DNA from: Occultella glacieicola | GTDB lineage: Bacteria > Actinomycetota > Actinomycetes > Actinomycetales > Beutenbergiaceae | Assembly (NCBI RefSeq): GCF_004353825.1 | Contig: NZ_SMNA01000006.1 | Coordinates: 310,001 to 374,000 of the forward strand | Length of the DNA stretch: 64,000 nucleotides | Direction of reading: 5' to 3' | Position numbers and translations under genes: made by a program | Shown: positions 28,350 through 36,190 of the stretch, one piece after another | Numbering within the stretch: the stretch's first letter is position 1 | How the letters are laid out: every line of letters starts with the position of its first letter | Notes under the pieces: generated by a model | Told to the model about the DNA's origin: nothing | Databases searched by the model: none | The model's input: the letters and a program-made list of their open reading frames with translations, nothing else

Positions 28350-29198
28350 GGGGCCGGCCACGCCCGCCCACGCCTTCGCGAACTCCCTCGGAGTGAGCGC
28401 GGTGACCCTGGTGAAGTCGCGGCTGAAGTGGGCCTGGTCGGCGTAACCGAGCACGGCGGCGACGTCGGCGAGGCTGCGCGGCTGCTCCCGCAACCGCTGC
28501 GCCGCCTCCTGCAGCCGGCGCCGCTGGATCAGCCACTTCGGGCTCAGCCCGACCCGGCGCCGCACCAGCCGCTGCAGCGACCGTTCGGTCAGGTCGAACT
28601 CGGCGCAGACCTGGGCCACCCGGAGCACGTCCGGGTTCTGCTCGACGAACGCGACCACGGCGTTGATGAGCTGGCCCTCCTCGTCCACCGGCAGGGAGCC
28701 GCGCAGGACGTCGGTGTAGGCAGCCATCGCCTCGCCGTGGGCGGTGGCTGCGGTCGGGTCGGACCGCATGACGGTCCGGACCCGTTCGGTGAGCTGCTCC
28801 CCCGCCGCGCCGAGCACGTCGGCGACGGGGACGTGGGTGTCGGTGTACTCCGAGACCGACCGGCCCGTGATCAGGTAGCCGGCCGACGGTGCGCACATCA
28901 CGCCGACGGCCCATCCGTCGCCGGTGAGCGTGGTGGTGGACAGCCCCGAGACCACACCATAGAACCGTGCGTAGGTGTTCGTGATGACGAACAGGCAGTG
29001 CGGATACTGGAGCACCCGCTGGGGCGCCTCCTGTCCCGGCGGCACCGACCAGACCGGGATCCAGAACCGTTCCACTAGGCCGTGCAGTGCCGGGTCCGGC
29101 TCGTACCGGAACATCGTGTGGGAGGCGTCCCCGGGTTCCTTCAGGTGCGCACGCTCGATGGTGTCGATCGGCCGCAACGGGCCACTGTCGGATTTCAT
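28341..29198 (-). CDS. AraC family transcriptional regulator (DUF6597-type N-terminus)
   Basis: A 285-residue regulator with an N-terminal domain of the DUF6597 type (HGLVERFWIPVW, PHCLFVITNTYARFYG, GYLITGRS) and a C-terminal AraC double helix-turn-helix (VCAEFDLTERSLQRLVRRRVG, LADVAAVLGYADQAHFSRDFTRVTALTPREF). The ATG at 29198 is preferred over a TTG 9 bases upstream because GGGAGG sits 10 bases before it. It is divergent from a TIGR03086-type gene, a likely target. The ligand is unknown. Confidence 0.9.
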   Translation of the reverse strand: MKSDSGPLRPIDTIERAHLKEPGDASHTMFRYEPDPALHGLVERFWIPVWSVPPGQEAPQRVLQYPHCLFVITNTYARFYGVVSGLSTTTLTGDGWAVGVMCAPSAGYLITGRSVSEYTDTHVPVADVLGAAGEQLTERVRTVMRSDPTAATAHGEAMAAYTDVLRGSLPVDEEGQLINAVVAFVEQNPDVLRVAQVCAEFDLTERSLQRLVRRRVGLSPKWLIQRRRLQEAAQRLREQPRSLADVAAVLGYADQAHFSRDFTRVTALTPREFAKAWAGVAGPAS

Positions 29199-29296
29199 CA
29201 AGACCAAGCCTCCCGCACCTGGCTAGCGTCGAAGGCATCAGAGTTCACCAGCGCCGCTGCCGCCGCGCACGTCGCTAACCCGTTCGGAGCCTCCCG

Positions 29297-29917
29297 ATGA
29301 ACACGACCGACAACACCAGTTCGACCGATACGACGAGTTCGACAACTGGCACGAAGACGGCGGCAAGCTCGCGCGGCCCGGCGACGGCCCACCGTCGGGT
29401 CGATGAACCGTTGTCCGCGCTCCTCGGCTCGGTCCCGAGCGACGGCTGGTCCTCCAGTTCGCCGTGCGAAGGCTGGTCGGCCCGGGACGTGGTCCGCCAC
29501 CTGATCGAGACGCAGCGCGAGTTCCTCACCGGACAGGACCTGGACCTCGGTCCGGCGCCGGACGTCGATGGGGATCCCGCCGCCGGCTGGAGTGTGCACT
29601 CGGCGCGAGTCTCGGCACTGCTCGCCGATCCCGAGGTCTCCGCACGGGGCTTTGACGGATTCTTCGGACCGACCACCATCGGTGCGACGTTCGAGCGGTT
29701 CTACGTCTGGGACATGGTGGTGCACCGCTGGGACATCGCGCGCGCCACCGGCACCGACGAGGCGCTCACCGGGTACGAACTCGACATGATCGAGGCGGGC
29801 GCGGAGAGCTTCGGCCCGACCCTGTACATGGACGGCATCTGTGGGCCGGCCGTCGTCCCGCCCGACGGCGCCGATCGCCAGACCCGTCTGCTCGCCCGCC
29901 TCGGTCGCGCCGTCTGA
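29297..29917 (+). CDS. TIGR03086 / mycothiol-dependent maleylpyruvate isomerase-like protein
   Basis: A 206-residue DinB-like helical-bundle protein. The segment SPCEGWSARDVVRHLIETQ and the later VWDMVVHRWDIARATG carry the histidines that bind metal in TIGR03086 and mycothiol-dependent transferases. A Ser/Thr-rich stretch of about 30 residues precedes the domain. It probably acts on a mycothiol conjugate or small metabolite; the reaction is unknown. It is divergent from the AraC gene with about 100 bases between. Confidence 0.8.
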   Translation: MNTTDNTSSTDTTSSTTGTKTAASSRGPATAHRRVDEPLSALLGSVPSDGWSSSSPCEGWSARDVVRHLIETQREFLTGQDLDLGPAPDVDGDPAAGWSVHSARVSALLADPEVSARGFDGFFGPTTIGATFERFYVWDMVVHRWDIARATGTDEALTGYELDMIEAGAESFGPTLYMDGICGPAVVPPDGADRQTRLLARLGRAV

Positions 29918-29956
29918 GGAATGGGACCCCAAGCCGTCTCGAAGTGAATCCATGGC

Positions 29957-32184
29957 TCAGAAGGGTGCTGGTTCGTCGGGGTCGGGTGCGGTGCGGTAGC
30001 TGGGGCCTCCGGAGCTCGCGGGTCGGGTTCTGGGGAGTTCGGTGATGGTGCCGTCGGGGGTGCGCATGTAGACGTGACCGGTCGGGGTGCGCCAGAACCG
30101 GTTGCCATGCGCGTCGACCTCGTCCTCGAAGTCGCCGTGGGTCTTGAGCAGGTGGCAGCGGCGGCACTTGGGGTCGAGGTTGTCGTCGCTGGTGGGGCCG
30201 AGCGGGAACGGGATCCGGTGGTCGAGCTCGGTCATCCGGGCGGTGGCCGAGCACCCGGGCGCGGTGCAGTGTGGTTCGTTCTCCTTGATCCGGTCGGCCA
30301 TGTTTTGCGGCGGGATGTACCTGGTGGTGCCGTAGTCGATGACCCGGTCGGTGATCGGGTCGGTGACCAGGCGTCTCCACTGCCCGCCCGCGGCGAACGC
30401 GCGGGCGACGTCGGCCGGGATCGGCCCCAGCCCCTCGACGTCGGCGGGCAGGTCACCGCCCATCAGCGTCGACAGGGGCACCCGGATCAGGATCTGGGCG
30501 CGCCGGCCGCCGAGCACCCCGACCGGCCAGATCCGCGGCAGTCCTCGATCCGGAGCCGGGTTGAAGACCCTTGGGTCGGCCCCGGTGTCCGCTCCATGCC
30601 ACGAGCCATGGAACCCACCCGTCTCGCCGAACGAACTGGAGGGCACATCCGTCCCCTCGGTCCCACCGGCCGGGTCGGCCGCAGGCACACCCGACCCCTC
30701 GGACCCACCGGTGCGAAGCACATCCGCGCTCTCGGGTTGGTCTTCGCGGCTGCGGGCGGGATCGCGATCAGCTTCGCCCACGGTGGCGGGCGCGGAAGTC
30801 TCAGTCTCCGACCCGGGGCCAGACCCGGAGTCAGCGGTCGCAGTTCCGGCCGTGATCTGGCCGTGGTCACCTGCGGACGCCTCGTCCTGCTCGCCGGCGC
30901 GATCTGCGACATCGTCGCCATGCTGATGCTCATGGGCGCACGGGCCGGTCCGGAGTTGGAGGCTGAATCCGCTCAGATCGCCGACCTGGCCCACGCCGAG
31001 GCCGTGGGCGGCGAGATCGGCGAGCACGTCCGCACGCAACTGTTCCAGGGTCCGGAGATCACCAGCGGCCTTGGCCGAGGACGCCGCACTGTCCAGAAGG
31101 AGGTCCAGCGCGAGCGCATCGGCGGCCGGCCAGTACACCGAGTGAGCGGCCATCCCGTCCACGTCAACCCGGGCGCGACCCACGTACCGGCGGGTGCTGG
31201 CGCGAGCGGCCCGCTGGGTGAACAGGCTCGGGTCTGCCGCCGCGACCAGCGTCGCGACCTCCCGGGCGACCCGATGCCTCGTCCAGAGCACCGCCTTCGG
31301 CAACAGTTCGTCCTGAACCTTGAACGCGTCCTCGGCGTCCAACACCGAGACCGCGACCGCGATCACGTCAGCCTTACCGGCATCGATGTCACCGCGTGCC
31401 AGCGCGTCCCCGGTGGGGGCGGCGATCCCGCGGAGGAACTGACCCACCCGGACCAGCCGGTTGGCCTCCTGCTTCGAACACCCCACCTTCGGCGCGATCT
31501 CGTCGGCGGCAAGGGACTCACGGAACGCCGGTCCTTACCCACCGCACGAGGACGGGCCATGATCATCGTGTCCCGGGATGCCAACTCTGCGGCGACCTCC
31601 CGCACCCCCGCCGCGGCGGCGGATTCCAGACGGCGGTAGCAGGCCAGGGCGTCGACGAGTTCGCGGTCCGCCATCGCGGCCAGGTCCGCACGATCGAGCT
31701 CATCGACCAGGAACCCGTCCACAGGCCGCCTCGACAACGCCTGCGCGTCGACACGCGGCAGATCGTCCCCGCCCAGGTCCTCGGGCACCTCCGCGCGCAC
31801 CACGCGACGCCTCGAGCCATCCGGCCCAGCAGTGCCGGACTCGCCTGTGCTCCCGGGCTCGCCGGCCACGCGGGCCACGCGGGCCGTGGGCCGGATGGCG
31901 TCGACACCGCTATCGGGAGCGAGGTCGACGCGCGCATCGTCCGGAGGCAGCCCGTCGAACTGATCGACGAACTCCGCGTACCAGTCCTGGTACTCCATCT
32001 CCCGCTCGAACGCGGCCACCTCGGCCAGGTCCTCAGGGGACAACTGGGCCAACGCGGTCTCATCCAGCGCGGCGTAGTCGATCACCCGGACGGCCGCACT
32101 CGGCGAAACGACCGAGCTCGCACAGCACTCGCCCGACGGCGTCTTCGCCTGCGGGTGGCTCTCGCCCTCGGGTCGATCGAACAT
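29957..32184 (-). pseudogene. DUF222 / HNH endonuclease (13E12 family), frameshifted
   Basis: Two overlapping frames together form one typical 13E12-type protein. The N-terminal part starts with ATG at 32184 (MFDRPEG) and contains the DUF222 region (LVDALACYRRLESAAAAGVREVAAELASRD). The C-terminal part, from about 31530 to the stop at 29957, continues DUF222 (FRESLAADEIAPKVGCSKQEANRL) and ends in an HNH nuclease domain (CTAPGCSATARMTELDHRIPF, NLDPKCRRCHLLKTHGD). At 31531-31533 one G:C pair appears to be missing: GTAAGGACCGGCG needs one more C to read VGKDPAFRES. A variable Ser/Asp/Gly-rich insert separates the domains. These genes are often multicopy; their role is unclear. Confidence 0.8.
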
Positions 32185-32191
32185 ACGTACT

Positions 32192-32197
32192 ACACTA
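32192..32197 (-). promoter_or_regulatory. -10 box (TAGTGT) of the DUF222/HNH gene
   Basis: TAGTGT on the minus strand, 7 bases before the ATG at 32184, which lacks a ribosome binding site; consistent with leaderless transcription. Confidence 0.4.
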
Positions 32198-32270
32198 CGC
32201 CCCGCGACGGACATTGGGAAGGCCCGCAACCCTCCTGTGGACGAGCCGATCGGCTGGGGCCCAGGGCGCA

Positions 32271-32276
32271 TAGGCT
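32271..32276 (+). promoter_or_regulatory. -10 box (TAGGCT) of the SRPBCC gene
   Basis: TAGGCT lies 7 bases before the GTG start at 32284, which has no ribosome binding site. Confidence 0.5.
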
Positions 32277-32283
32277 CGCTCCC

Positions 32284-32742
32284 GTGCCCACGATCCGACT
32301 CCAGACCCTGGTTCCCGCACCGGTCGAGGCCTGCTTCGATCTGAGCCTCTCGGTCGATGCGCACACCGCGTCGATGGCGCGCTCGGGCGAGCGTGCGGTC
32401 GGGCCGGTCACCGCCGGCGTGCTGGGACCGGGCGAGTCGGTGACCTGGCGGGCCCGCCACTTCGGGATCCCGTTCACCATGACCTCGCGGGTCGTCGAGT
32501 ACGAGGCGCCGCACCGGTTCGTCGACGAGCAGGTCTCCGGCCCGTTCTCCCGGTGGTGGCACGAGCACCGGTTCGAGGCGGTCGACGCCGGGACGCTCAT
32601 GAGCGACCTGGTCGAGTTCGCCTCCCCGCTCGGTCCGGTCGGCCGGGTGGCGGACCGGTTGCTGCTGACGGGCTACCTGACCCGTCTGCTCACCACCCGG
32701 AACGACTGGATCGTCGCGACGCTCGGCGCAGCCGCGAGGTGA
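32284..32742 (+). CDS. SRPBCC (polyketide cyclase/START-like) family protein
   Basis: A 152-residue single-domain protein with the pattern of the SRPBCC helix-grip fold: initial strand IRLQTLVPAPVEACFDLSLSVDAHT, MTSRVVEYEAPHRFVDEQVSGPFSRWWHEHRFE in the middle and a long C-terminal helix. Such proteins bind hydrophobic ligands; the ligand here is unknown. The GTG start at 32284 follows a -10 box directly, so the message appears leaderless. It converges on the dodecin gene, whose end lies one base after its stop. Confidence 0.85.
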   Translation: MPTIRLQTLVPAPVEACFDLSLSVDAHTASMARSGERAVGPVTAGVLGPGESVTWRARHFGIPFTMTSRVVEYEAPHRFVDEQVSGPFSRWWHEHRFEAVDAGTLMSDLVEFASPLGPVGRVADRLLLTGYLTRLLTTRNDWIVATLGAAAR

Positions 32743-32743
32743 G

Positions 32744-32953
32744 TCACTCCTCGATCCGGAACCCCAGCTTCATCGTCACCTGCCAGTCGGCGACGGCGTT
32801 GTCCTCGATGTGCCCACGCACCTCGCTCACCGCGAACCAGTCGAGGTTGCGGACGCTCCGGGCGGCCTTGGCGACGCCGTTCGAGATCGCCGCGTCGATG
32901 CCGTCCGGGGACGTGCCGACGATCTCCGAGACGCCGTAGGTGTGGTTGGCCAT
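32744..32953 (-). CDS. Dodecin
   Basis: A 69-residue dodecin: TYGVSEIVGTSPDGIDAAISNGV, a tryptophan in LDWFAVSEVRGHIED for flavin stacking, and the final strand VADWQVTMKLGFRIEE. Dodecins form hollow dodecamers that bind FMN or riboflavin and buffer free flavins. GAGGAGG gives a strong ribosome binding site before ATG 32953. Confidence 0.95.
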   Translation of the reverse strand: MANHTYGVSEIVGTSPDGIDAAISNGVAKAARSVRNLDWFAVSEVRGHIEDNAVADWQVTMKLGFRIEE

Positions 32954-33052
32954 GGTGGTTCCTCCTCGAACCTCCCGGGCGCGGGCGTGCGCGCCGGTGA
33001 CAGCACGCTAGACCCGCGGGCCGACGGCGGCGAGGCGACGGCCCCTCCGTCG

Positions 33053-33088
33053 CGTGCCCGACACCGACGGCGCCGATGTGTCGGCACG
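33053..33088 (-). terminator. Hairpin after the GH13 gene
   Basis: CGTGCCCGACA and TGTCGGCACG pair with one bulged base. The structure lies 20 bases beyond the stop of the minus-strand GH13 gene, so it probably ends that transcript before dodecin. Confidence 0.5.
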
Positions 33089-33107
33089 CCCCGACCGTCG
33101 GAGCGCC

Positions 33108-34424
33108 CTACTCGAGCACCGCCCACCCGTGCCCCGGCACGCGGACCCAGCACCCGCCGTCGCCGACCTCGGCCTGCCCGGCCACCACCGAGGTGACGCC
33201 GACCCCGTCAACCCGCGCGGCGCCGTCGGCGACGTTCAGCAACACGACGAGCCGCCCGCCGTCGCCGACCACCTCGAACGCGTACGTCTCGTTCGCCAGG
33301 CTCAGCGCAGCCGTACGCGCCGTGCGCAGCCACGGGTGCCGGCGCCGCACCGAGATCAGCTCCTGGTGCTGGTGGTAGACGTCCCAGCCGCCCTCCGGCA
33401 GGTCCGCCGGCGCGCCGGGAAAGGCGGGCCGGATCGCGTCGTCCCCGCCGAACCGCTCCTCCTTGACCGCCTCGAACCCCTGCTCGTCGCCGTAGTAGAC
33501 CGACGGCGTCCCACCCACGGTCATGAGTGTCACCACGGCGTGGGCACGCATCCGCGGGTCGGGGATCTGGGTCGCGATCCGGGTCACGTCGTGGTTGCCG
33601 ACGAAGGTCAGCGGCACGAACGTGTCGAGCATCTCGTTGTGGCGCCCGAGCGCGTGGTCGAGCTCGTAGAAGTTCCGCTCCCGGATCGAGTTCCAGATCG
33701 CCTTCCACAGCTCGTACTGGGTGACCGCGTCCATGCCGGACTCGGCGACGATCTGCGCGTAGTCGCCGTGGATCACCTCCCCGACCACGTACGCCTCGCC
33801 GAACTCGGCGCGCACCGCCGGCAGCACCCGCTGCCAGAAGGCGGCGGGCACCGCGTACGCCGCATCCAGCCGCCACGCGTCCGCGCCCGCACGCAACCAG
33901 TGCAGCATCACCTCCGTGACCAGTTCGGCGACCGCGTCGTCCTCGTGGTTGAGCGCCACCAGCGCGTCATGCCCCTCGAAGGTGCCGGCCACCGGCGATC
34001 CGGACTCGTCCCAGGTGAGGTCGAACAGCCGCGCCCGAGCTCCCCCGGGCCCCTCCTCGAGCGCGGCCCGGAACGCCGGGTGCTCCCGCCCGACGTGGTT
34101 GAAGACGCCGTCGAGCATCACCTTGAGGCCACGTTCGTGGGCGGCGGCGACCAGGGCGTCGAAGTCGGCTCGATCGCCCAGTCGCGGATCGATCGCGAGA
34201 TGGTCGAGGGTGTCGTAGCCGTGGGTGCTCGCCGTGAAGATCGGGCCGAGCGCGATCCCGGACACGCCGAGCCCGACGGCGTAGTCGAGCCAGTCGATCA
34301 GGTCACGTAGACCATGGGTCGCCTGGGTCGGCTCGGGCGCCGGCTCCCCCAGTTCCCTCGGTGCTCCGACGAAGCCGAGGGGGTACACCTGCCACCAGAT
34401 CGCGTGCTCCTGCCAGGACGTCAT
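33108..34424 (-). CDS. Alpha-amylase family glycoside hydrolase (GH13)
   Basis: A 438-residue cytoplasmic GH13 enzyme beginning WWQVYPLGF. Conserved regions are clear: region I DGVFNHVG, region II DAWRLDAAYA with the nucleophile Asp, region III VVGEVIHGD with the acid/base Glu, and region IV FVGNHDVTR. No signal peptide. It should act on short alpha-glucans such as maltodextrins or related sugars; specificity cannot be told. ATG 34424 (with GAGGG close upstream) is preferred; another ATG at 34433 is possible. It is divergent from the beta-lactamase-like gene. Confidence 0.92.
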   Translation of the reverse strand: MTSWQEHAIWWQVYPLGFVGAPRELGEPAPEPTQATHGLRDLIDWLDYAVGLGVSGIALGPIFTASTHGYDTLDHLAIDPRLGDRADFDALVAAAHERGLKVMLDGVFNHVGREHPAFRAALEEGPGGARARLFDLTWDESGSPVAGTFEGHDALVALNHEDDAVAELVTEVMLHWLRAGADAWRLDAAYAVPAAFWQRVLPAVRAEFGEAYVVGEVIHGDYAQIVAESGMDAVTQYELWKAIWNSIRERNFYELDHALGRHNEMLDTFVPLTFVGNHDVTRIATQIPDPRMRAHAVVTLMTVGGTPSVYYGDEQGFEAVKEERFGGDDAIRPAFPGAPADLPEGGWDVYHQHQELISVRRRHPWLRTARTAALSLANETYAFEVVGDGGRLVVLLNVADGAARVDGVGVTSVVAGQAEVGDGGCWVRVPGHGWAVLE

Positions 34425-34495
34425 GGCCCTCATCCTCGCAGCCTGGACCGGATGGGACCGGAGCCCCGGTCTCCCGCGGTCGGGATCGGTCCCTC

Positions 34496-34501
34496 TAGGC
34501 T
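34496..34501 (+). promoter_or_regulatory. -10 box (TAGGCT) of the serine hydrolase gene
   Basis: TAGGCT lies 6 bases before the ATG at 34508 with no ribosome binding site, as expected for a leaderless transcript. Confidence 0.5.
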
Positions 34502-34507
34502 CGGACC

Positions 34508-35998
34508 ATGTCGACGACGTCACCCGCGCAGACCACCCGCCTCCTCCCCCGCGCCGCCCCCGCCGACGCCGGCATCTCGGCCGCCGGGATCGGCGACTTC
34601 CTGGACGCGGTCGAGGACCGCGGGATCGAGTTGCACAGCCTGATGGTGGTGCACGGCGGCGCCGTGGCCGCCGAGGGCTGGTGGGCGCCCTACGCCCCGG
34701 AGCGACCGCACCTGCTGTACTCGCTCAGCAAGTCGTTCACCTCCACGGCGGCCGGGTTCGCGATCGCCGAGGGGCTGTTCTCCCTCGACGACCGGGTCGT
34801 CGACCTGTTGCCGGCGCACGTACCGGACGACGTCGATCCCGCGGTGGCGTCGCTCACCGTGCACCACGTGCTGTCGATGTCCACCGGGCACACGGCCGAC
34901 ACCCTCGGGACCGCCTACGACCTCGAACCCGGCGACCTCGTCCGCGGGTTCCTGCGTCAGCCGCCCCAGGACCAGGTCGGCTCGCGACACGTCTACAACA
35001 ACTCCTGCACCTACGTGGTCGCCACCCTGGTCCAGGAGCTCGGCGGCACCCACCTGACCGACTACCTGCGCCCCCGCCTGTTCGAGCCCCTCGGCATCAC
35101 CCCCGGGCACTGGGACGACGACGGCCACGGCCGGGCGATCGGCTTCTCCGGCCTGCACCTGACCACCGAGGCGATCGCCGCGTTCGGGCAACTGCTGCTC
35201 GCCGACGGCCGCTGGAACGGCGAGCAGGTGCTCCCGGAGGGCTGGGTGGCGCGGGCGACCCGGTCGCACGTGCGCACCGACTCCGACCCGGCGACCAACG
35301 TCGACTGGGCCCAGGGCTACGGCTACCAGTTCTGGATGGGGCGGCACGGCTTCCGTGGCGACGGCGCCTACGGGCAGTTCTGTGTGGTCGTGCCCGAGTC
35401 GGATCTGGTGCTGGCCACGACCTCGGTCACCGACGACATGCAGGGCATCCTCGACGCCGCGTGGGACCACCTGCTCCCAGCGGTCGGCACCGCGGACGCC
35501 GACCCGGCGGCCGGGGACCGGCTCGCCGAGCGGCTCGCGTCGCTCGCCCTGCCGGTGGTCGGGGCCGACCCGGGCGCCGCACCCACAGCGCCCATGGGGC
35601 CCGTATCGCCGGTCACGTTCGTGGTGCCCGACGGCGAAGGGCCGGGTCCGCTGCCGGCCGGCACCCGGGTGCAGGTCGCCCCGGCCGACGACGGCTGGCA
35701 GGCGAGCTTCACGTTCGACGGCGGCACCGTGCGCATCGACGGCGCGCCCTCGGTGTGGGTCGAGACCGAGGTGACGGCCGCCGTCGGGCACGACCGGAAC
35801 CCGACCCGGGGCCGCTCCCGGGAGGCCACCACGGTCCTCGCACGCGGCGGCTGGCGCGCCGACGGCACGTTCGAGGCGGACGTGCTGCTCGCGGAGATGC
35901 CGCACCGGTTCCGGCTGCGCGGCGCCGGCGGCGTGGCCACCGCCGCCTGGAACGCGGTGCCGCTGGCCGGGGAGCGGTTCGAGGCACACCTGCCCTGA
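34508..35998 (+). CDS. Serine hydrolase, class C beta-lactamase family
   Basis: A 496-residue protein with the penicillin-binding-protein/class C fold. The catalytic SxxK is in YSLSKSFTS and the YxN motif in VYNNSCTY. An HxG-like element may lie in YGYQFWMGRHGFRGDGAYGQ. Residues after about 380 form an additional beta-rich domain. No signal peptide is seen, so it is probably a cytoplasmic esterase or peptidase, not an antibiotic-resistance enzyme. It uses a leaderless start. Confidence 0.88.
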   Translation: MSTTSPAQTTRLLPRAAPADAGISAAGIGDFLDAVEDRGIELHSLMVVHGGAVAAEGWWAPYAPERPHLLYSLSKSFTSTAAGFAIAEGLFSLDDRVVDLLPAHVPDDVDPAVASLTVHHVLSMSTGHTADTLGTAYDLEPGDLVRGFLRQPPQDQVGSRHVYNNSCTYVVATLVQELGGTHLTDYLRPRLFEPLGITPGHWDDDGHGRAIGFSGLHLTTEAIAAFGQLLLADGRWNGEQVLPEGWVARATRSHVRTDSDPATNVDWAQGYGYQFWMGRHGFRGDGAYGQFCVVVPESDLVLATTSVTDDMQGILDAAWDHLLPAVGTADADPAAGDRLAERLASLALPVVGADPGAAPTAPMGPVSPVTFVVPDGEGPGPLPAGTRVQVAPADDGWQASFTFDGGTVRIDGAPSVWVETEVTAAVGHDRNPTRGRSREATTVLARGGWRADGTFEADVLLAEMPHRFRLRGAGGVATAAWNAVPLAGERFEAHLP

Positions 35999-36190
35999 CC
36001 CGGGCCCGGTCCGGGGCGGAGGGGATCCGCAGCCCATTGCCGCCGCGTCCACGACCGAGGCGTCCGCTCACCCGGTCGGCGTCCGAATTCACCCGCGGAC
36101 CACCCGATCAGCACCCTCCTCGCCGGCCTCCTCGCCGGTGACCATGGAGGACGTCCGGCAATGACGCCGGGCCCGCACCGGGAGTGACAC

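Noticed and set aside
30074-31639. Plus-strand open frame of about 520 codons
   Set aside because: It lies opposite the DUF222/HNH gene and carries no motif; the minus strand has the clear HNH domain.
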